64,000 nt of DNA from Pseudomonas sp. B28(2017) (GCF_002113025.1 NZ_NEJH01000013.1:86584-150583); one strand, 5' to 3'. Positions 35,721 to 44,785 are shown, numbered from the stretch's first letter. Translations and numbers: made by a program. The notes: generated by a model from the sequence alone, not told the origin.

Positions 35721-36226
35721 AGGCTCAGGGACGACACCGACAATGCCATGAAGATCGAGGTGAGGATCAGAAATTGCGGCAGCAATGCCGCACTCTGATC
35801 GATGAACTGCGGGAACAACGCGGTGAAGAACATCGTCGCCTTGGGATTGGTCACCGCCGTCAGGAAGGCCGCTTTGTACAGTTTGGATCGGGACGGCCGG
35901 CTTTCCTTCAAGTCGTCTTGAATCCCGTCCGGGACCATCGGGCCCTTTTTGAACAATTGCCTGATGCCCAGGTAGAACAGATAACCGGCACCGATGAACT
36001 TCACCGCGTTGAACAGCCATTCGGAACTGGCAAGCAGCGCCCCCAGCCCCAGCATGGCAGCGGACGACAGGCAGAACAGGCCACTGGCGTTGCCGAGCGA
36101 TGACCATATGGCGCTGCGCTGCCCATGGGCCAGGCTATTGTTGATCGCCATCAAGGTCGCAGGCCCTGGGCTGGCAATGGCAATCGCGGCGACCAATGTA
36201 AACGTCAGAATCGAGTGAGAATCCAT
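35585..36226 (-). CDS. LysE/RhtB-family amino-acid exporter
   Basis: A 213-residue membrane protein of the LysE superfamily. N-terminal signature SPGPATLMAINNSLAHGQRSA, and KAAFLTAVTNPKATMFFTALFPQF with the conserved NPK motif; about six hydrophobic helices. These export amino acids or related small molecules. Start MDSHSILTF (36226); a TTG two codons earlier is an alternative. Its 3' end marks the breakpoint of the truncated sseB gene. Confidence 0.9.
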   Translation of the reverse strand: MDSHSILTFTLVAAIAIASPGPATLMAINNSLAHGQRSAIWSSLGNASGLFCLSSAAMLGLGALLASSEWLFNAVKFIGAGYLFYLGIRQLFKKGPMVPDGIQDDLKESRPSRSKLYKAAFLTAVTNPKATMFFTALFPQFIDQSAALLPQFLILTSIFMALSVSSLSLYAALASRAKDVLTRPALSRWVSRVVGSTFIGFGAAILTMRRQAA

Positions 36227-36354
36227 TTTCAAAGCTCGTAGTGGTGGGGGCTGGCATGTTACAGGAACGAACGGGAGAATCAGTTAAGTAATGCTCGGTT
36301 TCCCAGACGGTAATTGGATTGAAAGCGTTCCTTGCCCACCGACAGCCCCATAGC

Positions 36355-36417
36355 TGCCAGTGGTGACAGGCAACAATCGGCCGTCTGCCGTCCGATATGA
36401 CAGGCAAAAACGACCCA
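36355..36417. repeat. Dispersed repeat, degenerate copy
   Basis: GCTGCCAGTGGTGACAGGCA, then ATCGGCC, then a second ATGACAGGCAAAAACGACCC: two partial units in tandem in the gap between lysE and the LuxR gene. Confidence 0.5.
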
Positions 36418-36523
36418 TTATAGATAGTCCGTCCTACCTTCACGAGGCGAAAGGCCAGCGTCAAGGCCACACCTGGCTCTAAGGCGATTAGCACCTCGCA
36501 CTCGATCCGGTTTAGCCGCCGCC

Positions 36524-37243
36524 TCAGTCGCCAAGGTCACCATTGCGAATGGCTATCTTGATGGCTTGAGCCGTAGTTGCCACCCCAAGGCGGCGGCGCG
36601 CGGCGCGTAGATGGTTTTCCACGGTTCGCTCCGATAGCCCGAGCGCTGACGCGATATCGGCCTGCCGTCGACCCGCGGCCGTCCAAGTCAACACCTCGCG
36701 CTCACGACCCGAGAGCTGCCTGACCACGTCATTGCTTGGCGCTTCCAGCAATCGGCGAGCGGAAAAAAATGCCGCTGTGGCCACGATCCCCAAGACCAGG
36801 CGAACCTCGGGGCTGCTATCTATCTGCTTTCCGCCCAGGCTCATGGCGCCCTCAAGACCCAAGGGACCAAAAACGGGGATCTGCAAGCCGTGCGGACCCA
36901 AACCGACCGGACGGCGAACCACACGATAACTGCCCCCGTTTTCACATTGGGTTTTTGTCCAGAAGAAGGGTTCGCGGGCCTCCAGGATATGGCGGGTGAC
37001 CGGGCAGTGCCGAACGTAAGTTTGGTCATCCACCACCTGGCCAATGCCCAACCAATCGCCTTCGACCCAATAAATGCGCTCGACCACGTCGTCCCGTGCC
37101 GATGAGGCAGAAAACAGGACGAAACGGTCGTAGCCAAAGGGCTTGGTAAATGAACGAATGGCCTTCTGGATCAACGAGAGCGCCGAGGCGCGCTCTATCT
37201 CCAGGACGATGCGCAGGGCTGCGTCGGCCACACTGGGGATCAC
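36524..37243 (-). CDS. LuxR-family solo regulator (autoinducer-binding-like domain)
   Basis: A 239-residue regulator. The N-terminal domain (about 1-165) resembles the AHL-binding fold: a Trp in EGDWLG, then CPVTRHILEAREPFFW, where Pro and the last Trp match TraR/LasR P71 and W85. The usual Asp before the Pro (D70) is Cys, and the Tyr after the first Trp (Y61) is Gly, so the pocket is not canonical for acyl-homoserine lactone. The C-terminus is a GerE/LuxR HTH (LSGREREVLTWTAAGRRQADIASALGLSERTVENHL). No luxI is present. Its ATG overlaps the hchA stop by 4 nt: one operon. Confidence 0.85.
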   Translation of the reverse strand: MIPSVADAALRIVLEIERASALSLIQKAIRSFTKPFGYDRFVLFSASSARDDVVERIYWVEGDWLGIGQVVDDQTYVRHCPVTRHILEAREPFFWTKTQCENGGSYRVVRRPVGLGPHGLQIPVFGPLGLEGAMSLGGKQIDSSPEVRLVLGIVATAAFFSARRLLEAPSNDVVRQLSGREREVLTWTAAGRRQADIASALGLSERTVENHLRAARRRLGVATTAQAIKIAIRNGDLGD

Positions 37244-38118
37244 CGGCCAGCGGCCTCTTTCAACAGGGCAGATGCCGCCAGTTTACCCAGTGCGTTACCC
37301 GCCAGTGGGCTATCGCCAGTCAGCATCTTTCGGTCCTGATGGACCGCACCGGAGATGTCCTTGTTGATGATCTCAAAGCCCTGCGTTGTCAGTTGCTCAC
37401 CGAACTTCCACGTCAGGTGACCCGGCATGTAGCCGATGTCGGGAGTCTTGGCATCGAGGTCGTCAGGGAACGCGCAGATCTTGTAGCCATTGAAGAGAAA
37501 GGTGTCGTTGTTTTTACCTATCCCCGCGGCCAGCAACGCCGCCGGTCCGTGGCACAAGGAAATCACGAACTTGTCCTTCGCGGCTGCCCACTCAAGCACC
37601 CTCTTCACATCTTCACTCTGGGGCAAGCCAATCAAGGCGCCGTGGCCACCCGGGATGAAAACACCGATGTAGTCGCAGTCTTCGCCTAATGCTTTGTCGA
37701 CCACTTCAGCCAGTTTCATGGGTTGCTTGAATTGATCGCGATACTTGGCGTACAGACCCTTTACCTCTGCATCTTCAGATGGCATCGCCCAGAACTCGAA
37801 CTTGACCGGGTTACCCGACAAGGTCGCGATGTCGAACGCGAAGCCGGCTTTGTCCAAGTGGTACATGGGCAGCAAGGTTTCCACAGGATGGTTACCTGTC
37901 GAGAACATCGTGCCGTTATCGGTCAACAGGTAACGCTCATCCGCTCCGATCACCAGCACCTTCCAGCGCCCGCCTTTGTAAGGATCGGGATAGTCGGCAC
38001 CACTGAGATCGGATTTTGGAGAAGTGAACTGGCCAAGCGAGTAAGGGGAGGGGAAAAACGCATTGTCCTCTGCTGGATCAGGGGTTGGGCGCTTGTCGTC
38101 GGCGTGTGTATTGGTCAT
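37240..38118 (-). CDS. hchA: HchA/Hsp31 protein deglycase, DJ-1/PfpI family
   Basis: A 292-residue Hsp31-type protein. The nucleophile elbow is VISLCHGPAALL with C189 and H190, and the conserved Glu lies in GNHPVETLLPMYHLDKAGF (E80). Length and the N-terminal P-domain (SPYSLGQFTSPKSDLSGADYP) fit HchA rather than small DJ-1 proteins. Family activities are glutathione-independent methylglyoxal hydrolysis / deglycation and a holdase chaperone role. It is co-transcribed with the LuxR solo, so that regulator may respond to carbonyl stress. Confidence 0.93.
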   Translation of the reverse strand: MTNTHADDKRPTPDPAEDNAFFPSPYSLGQFTSPKSDLSGADYPDPYKGGRWKVLVIGADERYLLTDNGTMFSTGNHPVETLLPMYHLDKAGFAFDIATLSGNPVKFEFWAMPSEDAEVKGLYAKYRDQFKQPMKLAEVVDKALGEDCDYIGVFIPGGHGALIGLPQSEDVKRVLEWAAAKDKFVISLCHGPAALLAAGIGKNNDTFLFNGYKICAFPDDLDAKTPDIGYMPGHLTWKFGEQLTTQGFEIINKDISGAVHQDRKMLTGDSPLAGNALGKLAASALLKEAAGR

Positions 38119-38632
38119 GGCTTACTCCGTCGTGCTGGGCGAATTTCGTTGACATGCTAGGGGGCTGTCATACCAGCAACAATGCGGGTTTTCCCTCAAT
38201 CGAACACCCTGCCAGCAACACCCTGACCTCAACGTCAAAACAAAAGTCTAGCCCGGCAAAAGCGGTTTTTGGCCGAATCCGACCGATAGCTTCAGAAGCT
38301 GATCAGATGCTCAATAGCACATTGATTGCTGTGAGGGGACACTTCTGTATGACCGCTCCTGGCCGATTCTGTTGAAAAAGTCGGATTTTCCAGACTGCCC
38401 GCATACTGACCGCTGAAAACACCTTTTTTGCGCGCCGCTACGCGAAATCCGAGCCTGGAATCCTCTGCTCAAAGTAAAGATTTCAATTTCAAGCGCGTAC
38501 GTTTTTACCGGAGAAATCATGGCCGACTTTTTCAACAGAATCGGTCGGAAGCGGCCGCTCACGAAGGGCAGCTGTTGGCCAATGACAGTGACGAACGGCC
38601 CGTTGCAGGCCGTAGCCTCCACAAATTGTGGA
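38119..38632. other. Gene-free stretch holding MITE B2
   Basis: No gene. It contains MITE B2 (38361-38546), degenerate pieces of the dispersed repeat (near 38262-38290 and 38547-38580), and no clear terminator for the polysaccharide operon that ends at 38633. Confidence 0.5.
38361..38546. mobile_element. MITE-like element B2
   Basis: 186 bp with perfect 20-bp inverted repeats (GATTCTGTTGAAAAAGTCGG, inside flanks GGCC and GGTC). It aligns with B1 (34578-34766) over its length. No coding capacity. Tandem-like 5' and 3' halves both contain an imperfect CGCGAAATCC/TTTCAATTTC stretch as in B1. Confidence 0.75.
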
Positions 38633-39466
38633 TCAGGGTTTACGCGCAATGATCACCTGACTTTTCGCCACCACGGCATCCAGCGCCTGCTTGATCTGCG
38701 TGCCCCGTGGCGAAGCCAGGATCGCCTGCCAGGTATCCGCCCAGTGGTTGAGCAACGGATGGTCCGGGTTGCTGAAATCGACCTTGGCTTCCCAGAACAA
38801 CAGCATCCACATCGACCAGTAGAATCCGTACTGGCTGTGGCTGATCACTTCCAGGCCGGCATCGCTGACCATGGCCTTGAACTGCTCTTCGCTGATGATG
38901 CGGATGTGGTTGGGCTTCTGGAAATATTCGGCCGCGGCGATATCTTTCTGCAGATCTTCGGAGCTGGGGTGCGGGACGCTCAGCAGATACAACGCGCCCG
39001 GTTTACCGACGCGTACCAGTTCAGCGAGGAACTGGGCTGGATCGTCCACGTGCTCGATGACCTCGGTCGACACCACCCGCGTGGCGGTCGCATCGGCAAT
39101 CGGCAGCGGGTTGCAGTCGGTGACGTGGCATTCGACGTCGCGGGCCGGTGTATCGCTCAGGCGCTGGCGGGTCGCTTCGACCTTGGCTGCGTCGATATCG
39201 GCAATGATGATCTTTGCCCCGCGCATCCCGCAGAAATGCACGTTGCCGCCGTCACCACAGCCCACATCCAGCAACGTGTCCTCGGGGGTCACGGGGAATC
39301 CTGTGAACAGTTCGCCGGTTTGCTGATTGAACCAGCCGCTGAGCATCGCGTCGTGCAGGCCGAGCATATAGGGGTCGACTTTCTCCGCCACGGGTGGCGC
39401 AGGCGGTGTCTCTGGCTGCACAGGCGCGGGCGTGCCCGCTGTGAGTTTCTTCAATAGGCTCAGCAT
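38633..39466 (-). CDS. SAM-dependent methyltransferase (PA5459-like)
   Basis: A 277-residue class I methyltransferase. A proline-rich N-terminal stretch precedes MLGLHDAMLSGWF, SAM motif I LLDVGCGDGG (about residue 65), motif II IIIADID and a VVSTEVIEHVDDP post-motif. It belongs to the same family as the methyltransferase at 40614-41498 (shared start GLHDAMxxGWF). Position and order match PA5459 of P. aeruginosa, in the operon diverging from the A-band genes; a role in capping or methylating the D-rhamnan end is inferred. Last gene of the operon, overlapping the acyltransferase gene by 7 bp. Confidence 0.85.
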   Translation of the reverse strand: MLSLLKKLTAGTPAPVQPETPPAPPVAEKVDPYMLGLHDAMLSGWFNQQTGELFTGFPVTPEDTLLDVGCGDGGNVHFCGMRGAKIIIADIDAAKVEATRQRLSDTPARDVECHVTDCNPLPIADATATRVVSTEVIEHVDDPAQFLAELVRVGKPGALYLLSVPHPSSEDLQKDIAAAEYFQKPNHIRIISEEQFKAMVSDAGLEVISHSQYGFYWSMWMLLFWEAKVDFSNPDHPLLNHWADTWQAILASPRGTQIKQALDAVVAKSQVIIARKP

Positions 39467-40617
39467 GAGGTGGCTCCAGAGGATGAGGCGGCTGTTCGGG
39501 AGGTGCCCAGGCGTTTGACCAGCGAGGCACCGCGGTTGCGCATGGGCATTTCGATGTAGCGATAGTTGAGTTCGCTCAGCAGCACGATCAGGCCGCCAGC
39601 CATCAGCAACATCAGAATCGGATGGCCCGCCGGGCTGGGCAGCCCGGCAGCCTGTAAACGGAAAATGAATTCACGAACCAGCAAGTAGGCCGGGATATGG
39701 ATCAAGTAAATCCCGTAGGAACGGCTGCCGACCCACGTCATCAGGTTCTTGAACACGCCGCGCGGCAACAGGTAATCGCGGTTGTAGGATGCGATCCAGA
39801 CCAGCACCGCGCACAGCACCGCAATCACGCCGATCCGGTAAGACGTGAAGGTGAAACGATCCGTCGCCATGAAACTGAGCAGCAGCGACACCGCAATCAG
39901 TGCGATAACACCCGCCCATGGACGACGCAAGAATGTTGGCTCCCAGCGCAGGTACGACGATTGCGTACTCCACATCGCCAAGAGCACGCCAAGGGCCAGC
40001 GCGTCGGTGCGCACCACCATCAGGATCGGCGTGCGCAAGGTAAACAACTGCACGGCAACCAGCGCCAGCAAAGCCCACACCAGGTGTTTGCGAAACAGCA
40101 CGATCAACAACGGAAACAGAAGGTAGAACTGCTCTTCAAGCGACAGGCTCCAGTACACGAAACTGGTGCCGTACTCGTAGCGATAGAAACTGTCGGCAAA
40201 GCGAAAATTGGCGTATTGCGCGACGCCGGCCAGGGTCGCCTGAATGTTCGCGTGCAGCGTGCCAAACGCGCCGGAGCGGTTGAGAAAAACACACGCCAGC
40301 AACATCAGCGCCAGCCATAACCAGGCTGACGGCAGCAAACGAAAGGCCCGGCGCAACCAGAAATTGCGCGTCTGTTGCCAATACTCCCGACGGGTTGTGC
40401 AGCGGCGCAAGGCCGGGATCAGGCTGCGGGCAATGACGAAACCCGAGATCGCGAAAAACAGATCCACGCCCCACCACGGCTGGCTGTATAGCGTAATGCT
40501 CTGCAGCAATGGCACAGCCGCCGCGAACAGGCTGTCCTGCAGGTGGTGAAACAGCACGCCAAGCACCGCAATGCCGCGCAGCAACTCGATGTCCATGATC
40601 CGTTTTTCGTTACTCAT
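39460..40617 (-). CDS. Acyltransferase-3 family O-acyltransferase (PA5458-like)
   Basis: A 385-residue membrane protein of the OafA/acyltransferase-3 family, about ten hydrophobic helices. It opens with the family signature DIELLRGIAVLGVLFHHLQ, and PWWGVDLFFAISGFVIARSL is also typical. These enzymes acetylate sugars in surface polysaccharides from the cytoplasmic side of the inner membrane. It overlaps the methyltransferase genes on both sides (7 and 4 bp). Order as PA5458. Confidence 0.92.
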   Translation of the reverse strand: MSNEKRIMDIELLRGIAVLGVLFHHLQDSLFAAAVPLLQSITLYSQPWWGVDLFFAISGFVIARSLIPALRRCTTRREYWQQTRNFWLRRAFRLLPSAWLWLALMLLACVFLNRSGAFGTLHANIQATLAGVAQYANFRFADSFYRYEYGTSFVYWSLSLEEQFYLLFPLLIVLFRKHLVWALLALVAVQLFTLRTPILMVVRTDALALGVLLAMWSTQSSYLRWEPTFLRRPWAGVIALIAVSLLLSFMATDRFTFTSYRIGVIAVLCAVLVWIASYNRDYLLPRGVFKNLMTWVGSRSYGIYLIHIPAYLLVREFIFRLQAAGLPSPAGHPILMLLMAGGLIVLLSELNYRYIEMPMRNRGASLVKRLGTSRTAASSSGATSC

Positions 40618-41498
40618 TCACCCTCCTGGACATGAGGTTTGCGAGCAATGATCACCTGGCTCTTGGGCATGAATTGATCCAGCATCCGCTTGATCGCCAA
40701 CCCGTCGGGCCGGGCCAGCAAGTCCTGCCAGGTTTTCGCCCAGCTCTCCATCAGCGGCGGGTACGGTGCCTGAATCCGGTCGCGCACCGCACCACCCAGG
40801 TCTCGCCCGGCAGCCCGTTCACTGGCCCAGAAGAAAATCATGCCCATGACCCAGAAAAACCCGGATGCCTGACGATGCTCGATGACCAGGCCCGCATCTT
40901 CCACCAGCGCAGCGAATCGCTCGGGACTGAAAATCTGCACGTGATTGGGCGATTGAAAATAGCTGGCTGGGGCGATGCCTTTCTGCAAATGCTCGCCCAC
41001 CGGGGATGGCACGCTCAACAGGTACAGCGCGCCGGGGCGGCCCATGCGCACCAGTTCGGCCATGAAGGGTTCCGGCTGGTCGATGTGCTCGAGCACTTCC
41101 ATGCACACGACTTTGCTGGCGCAGCCCTCGGCCAATGGCAACGGCAAACTATTGCTGACCAGCCCCAGGTTCGGTTTGTCTGATTGCGCAGCCACTTGCC
41201 GGGCAAGATCGCGGACCTTGTCGTATTCACTGTCAGTGAAGATCACCGAAGCGCCCTGGCGGACTGCGAACAACGTCGCCACGCCTTCGCCGCAACCGAC
41301 ATCCAGCAAGGTGTCGTCGGCGGTGATGGCAAACCCCTTGAGCAATTCGCCGCTGTCGCCCGAAAACCAGCCGTCATGCATTGCATCGTGCAAGCCCACA
41401 TCCCTTGGCGACACACGGGATGGCTCGACCGGAAACGGCGCGGGCCGGGACTCGGGTTTCGTCTCTGGAAAGAAACGTCTGACCAATGCGCGAATCAT
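40614..41498 (-). CDS. SAM-dependent methyltransferase (PA5457-like)
   Basis: A 294-residue class I methyltransferase. Motif I LLDVGCGEGVATLF, motif II VIFTDSEYDKVRDL, then VVCMEVLEHIDQPEPFMAELVRMGRPGALYLLSVP, nearly the same as in the methyltransferase at 38633-39466, so the two are paralogues. Expected to methylate a rhamnose or another sugar of the A-band polysaccharide or a related glycan; substrate not proven. It overlaps neighbours by 4 bp on each side, indicating a tightly coupled operon. Confidence 0.87.
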   Translation of the reverse strand: MIRALVRRFFPETKPESRPAPFPVEPSRVSPRDVGLHDAMHDGWFSGDSGELLKGFAITADDTLLDVGCGEGVATLFAVRQGASVIFTDSEYDKVRDLARQVAAQSDKPNLGLVSNSLPLPLAEGCASKVVCMEVLEHIDQPEPFMAELVRMGRPGALYLLSVPSPVGEHLQKGIAPASYFQSPNHVQIFSPERFAALVEDAGLVIEHRQASGFFWVMGMIFFWASERAAGRDLGGAVRDRIQAPYPPLMESWAKTWQDLLARPDGLAIKRMLDQFMPKSQVIIARKPHVQEGE

Positions 41499-42790
41499 GC
41501 CTCGGGGGTTTCCACGGCACGGTTCTCGAACAGGCGCTCGAAAAATACGCCAAGCCGCTGCCCGGCGGTGGCCTGGCTGCAGAATTTTTTGAGGCTGGCC
41601 ACTGCGTGCACGGACATCCGTGCATAACGTTCAGGATCACCCTTGGCCACGTCATAGCTTGATTGGTAAGCCCTGCACAACGACGCCCAATTGGTGACGT
41701 AGCGCAAGGTACGAAACGCCCTGCGCGGGTCATGTGGCCAGGCCGTCAATTCATCGGTGGAGTCAATCAGGAATGCATTATCGGCATCCAGATAATCGAT
41801 CATCGCCGTGGTCCGTGGCGCCACGGCCGGTTTGCCACAGGACATGAACTCCATCAGTGGAAGACATTGGCCTTCGCCGTAGGAGGTGTTGACCACGTAA
41901 CTCGTGGCTTGCACCAGCTGCTCATAGTCCGCGTCAGCCAGATAGCCGTAAATCAGCACGACCCGGCAGCGGTAGGACTGGTTTTTGTACAAATGGTGCA
42001 GGATGTCAGCAAGCGCTTCTTCGGCATCGTGGTGCGTCAACTTGAGCACCAGCGTTGCGTCATCCACCTCGCGAAACGTCACGCAAAAGGCACTGAGCAT
42101 GTCTTCCCAATTCTTGCGCCCATCACCGGGGTTGAACACCGAGGTGTAGATCACGCCATCGAGGACCAGCTCGTGTTCACTCGGCGGGGCCTGGAAATCA
42201 ATACCCACGCCTTCGCGAGTTGCCACGGGGCCGAAGGCTCGCAAGTCGAGTTCGCGGCTGTCTGCCAGCAAGCCCTTGAGCGTCAACCGCACCTGACTGG
42301 CCAGGGGCTGACGTTGCAAGTGGGCGCCGCGCGCGGAGAACCGGTCCCATACCGGGGCCGGTACCGCGATGATCGGATAGTCGGCGCCCATCGCCTCGCG
42401 TACCGCATTCACGGTGTAGCTGGAATGTGTAATCGCCGCACCCGCTGCCCGCAACACCGTGCGCCAGTCATTGAGCGGGTCACCGGCGAAGGGTTCGTTG
42501 GGGATGGTGCTGAATTCCCACGCGAACACCGGCAGCGTCGGGCAGGTGAAATTGACCGGCGTGCGATGAGGCGGTGAGAACGACAGGAACACGCAAGCTT
42601 CACCACGGGACAAACAGTCCAGGTACAAGGCATCGACTTCGGTCTGCGGGTCGCTGACTTCTACCACTCGCCCCAGCCGCTCCAGAACGGGTCGGTACTC
42701 CTTGAGCACGAAGTAATAGCTGTACTCCGAGCGGCCAAGGTTCTGGGCAATGGTGTGCTGGTTGGTTTCCGAATGAATGATGATCAGCAT
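41495..42790 (-). CDS. Glycosyltransferase, GT-B (PA5456-like)
   Basis: A 431-residue family-4-like glycosyltransferase. The N-terminal half starts MLIIIHSETNQHTIAQNLGRSEYSYYFVLKEYRPVLERLG. The C-terminal nucleotide-sugar domain has VVNTSYGEGQCLPLMEFMSCGKPAVAP, the EX7E-type motif. The next gene upstream (42784) has a similar start and C-terminus, so they arose by duplication. Probably adds sugar(s) to the polysaccharide made by the divergent cluster. It overlaps the upstream gene by 7 bp. Confidence 0.88.
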   Translation of the reverse strand: MLIIIHSETNQHTIAQNLGRSEYSYYFVLKEYRPVLERLGRVVEVSDPQTEVDALYLDCLSRGEACVFLSFSPPHRTPVNFTCPTLPVFAWEFSTIPNEPFAGDPLNDWRTVLRAAGAAITHSSYTVNAVREAMGADYPIIAVPAPVWDRFSARGAHLQRQPLASQVRLTLKGLLADSRELDLRAFGPVATREGVGIDFQAPPSEHELVLDGVIYTSVFNPGDGRKNWEDMLSAFCVTFREVDDATLVLKLTHHDAEEALADILHHLYKNQSYRCRVVLIYGYLADADYEQLVQATSYVVNTSYGEGQCLPLMEFMSCGKPAVAPRTTAMIDYLDADNAFLIDSTDELTAWPHDPRRAFRTLRYVTNWASLCRAYQSSYDVAKGDPERYARMSVHAVASLKKFCSQATAGQRLGVFFERLFENRAVETPEA

Positions 42791-44361
42791 GGGGCGTTAT
42801 CCGTCACGGTTGCTGCCGGCAAAGCCTGTGGCGCCAGCCCGAAGAAATCCGCCATGCGTTTCTGCACCGGGGCGAAAGCGCAGTAATCGTGCATGCGCTC
42901 GACGGCGGCGCGGGACATGCGCTGATACTCCAGCGGTTGTTCCTTGGCCAGGCGGTAGCTGTTTTCGTAAGCGGTTTTCAGCGAACCCCAATCCGGCCGG
43001 TAACGCAGGGTGCGGTAGATGATGCGAGTGTCCTGCGGCCAGATGGTCAGCTCTTCGCTGGACTTGACCACAAACGCCACGCGCTCGTCGATATAGTCCT
43101 CCATGGCCGTGTGATCCGGGGCAATCACCGGTTTACCGCTGGCCATGAATTCCATCAGCGGCAGGCACAGCCCTTCGCAGCGCGAGGCATTGACGTAGAA
43201 ACTGGCGGCTTCGTACAGCCGGGCGTATTGCGGGTCGTCCAGGTAGCCGTGCATGACCACCACCCGACAGGCGAACGGCGAAAGTTGCGCGAGCAACGTC
43301 ATCAGTTCGTCGTGGTAGGACGACAGATCGCTTTGGGTAATCTTCAGCACCAGCGTCGCGTCAGACGTTTCGCGGAACGCCCAGCAGAATGCGCTGATCA
43401 GTTGATGCCAGTTCTTGCGACCATCGCGCGGGTTGAACACGGTGACGTACACCACACCGTCAACCTGTGTTTCGACCTGGGCGGTGGTGTCCGGCCATTC
43501 TCGCGGTTCTGGCTCGGGTACGGCAATCGTCTGCGGGCCGGCGATGGCCGGCAACCAGTCAGCAAGGCGCTCATGGGCGGCTTGCGACAACAGGTCGCGA
43601 ATCCCTTCCCAATACCACTGGCTCAGAAAATGAGTGCGATGCACCGGGACCGGCAGCGATTTACCTTTGTCCAGGCGCCACATATGCAGGTAATGGCGAG
43701 CAATCACAAAGCGCCGCTTGAGCGTCAGCGGCGGTGGCTTCAATGCCTCCAGCTCGGCCTCGAGTGCCGCCAGTTCCTCGGCGGTCGGCACGACGGGAAT
43801 CAGTGCATCGGCGCTCAGCCCGAGTGTGCGTGTATCGAAGATGCAACCCTTGATGTCCAGGGTCGAGCCGGTGCTGATCGGGGTGCTGGTGTGGCGACTG
43901 CGAAAGTCGGCGAAGTTTTCCCACAACGGCGTCGGCAACACCAGCACCGGAAAGTCTTCGCCCATGCTCCGGCGAATCGCCCGGGCGGTATGGCTGGAGA
44001 GTGTGATCACCCGGCCCTGGCGCGCCAGCATTTGCGTCCAGTCCTGGCGCGGATCGTTATCCCATTGCTCATCGGGAATCGAATCAAACTCCCAGGCCAC
44101 CACGCAGATCGTCGGGCACTCAAGGTCGTTGGGGGTTTTCTGCGGCGGCGTAAACGACAGGAACAGACTGTCTTCGCCGGCAGCCGATAATTGTTTGTAG
44201 AGCGGATCGACCTCGGCGGTGGAGGACACCACATGCACTCGCCCAAGGCTTTCGAGTACCGGGCGATACGCCTTGAGCACGAAGTAGTAACTGTACTCGG
44301 GACGGCCGAGACTCTGGCTGATGGAGCTGTCGTTGACGTCGGAGTAAAGAATGAAATTCAT
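42784..44361 (-). CDS. Glycosyltransferase, GT-B (PA5455-like)
   Basis: A 525-residue glycosyltransferase, first gene of the five-gene minus-strand operon. N-terminal: MNFILYSDVNDSSISQSLGRPEYSYYFVLKAYRPVLESLG. C-terminal: FYVNASRCEGLCLPLMEFMASGKPVIAPDHTAMEDYI, with the EX7E-like motif. Compared with its paralogue at 41495-42790 it carries an insertion of about 90 residues (near 205-300, including PLTLKRRFVIARHYLHMWR). The preferred ATG at 44361 has GGGA upstream; an in-frame start at 44385 adds 8 residues. Confidence 0.87.
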   Translation of the reverse strand: MNFILYSDVNDSSISQSLGRPEYSYYFVLKAYRPVLESLGRVHVVSSTAEVDPLYKQLSAAGEDSLFLSFTPPQKTPNDLECPTICVVAWEFDSIPDEQWDNDPRQDWTQMLARQGRVITLSSHTARAIRRSMGEDFPVLVLPTPLWENFADFRSRHTSTPISTGSTLDIKGCIFDTRTLGLSADALIPVVPTAEELAALEAELEALKPPPLTLKRRFVIARHYLHMWRLDKGKSLPVPVHRTHFLSQWYWEGIRDLLSQAAHERLADWLPAIAGPQTIAVPEPEPREWPDTTAQVETQVDGVVYVTVFNPRDGRKNWHQLISAFCWAFRETSDATLVLKITQSDLSSYHDELMTLLAQLSPFACRVVVMHGYLDDPQYARLYEAASFYVNASRCEGLCLPLMEFMASGKPVIAPDHTAMEDYIDERVAFVVKSSEELTIWPQDTRIIYRTLRYRPDWGSLKTAYENSYRLAKEQPLEYQRMSRAAVERMHDYCAFAPVQKRMADFFGLAPQALPAATVTDNAPC

Positions 44362-44785
44362 GGTATCCCACGGTGACGCCGCCATCCCGGCAGCCTCATG
44401 CCATGACGGGGAGGACAGGGTTCGAGCCAGTGTTTACTGGCGCTCGTCCATCGTCATCCTGCCCGTCGTCGTTCTTGTTTTAGTAGTCAGTTTCTCGCAG
44501 TTTCGAAGCGACGCTGCCGAACCCCGGATAATCGTGACGAGGGGCATTCTAACCACATCCGTTGAGGATTCGTGAACCGCCCGGCGAGAATAAATCGGGC
44601 TACGCTGACGAGAACTGACCGGTCACGATGGGACCTGTTGAAATTGCCGAGCAAATGGCACAGATTGGCTAGCAAACAACTACAACAAACATTTCACCCG
44701 ACTTTCGAGCGCTCATATCGACTCGTGAAACCGTTCCATAAAGCCTGTGGAAACTGGATGAAATGCATGACCAAGGGGTCGCTGT
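44362..44785. other. Divergent control region of the two polysaccharide operons
   Basis: About 420 bases between the PA5455-like gene (minus) and rmd (plus). No supported gene; a small proline-free frame on either strand shows no ribosome site. Promoters for both operons must lie here, but I cannot assign -10/-35 boxes with confidence. A TGGCACAGATTGGC stretch (44658-44671) is off by one base from sigma54 spacing. Confidence 0.5.

Noticed and set aside
44658..44671. Sigma54 promoter before rmd
   Set aside because: GG and GC are one base too close, and polysaccharide operons are not usually of this type.
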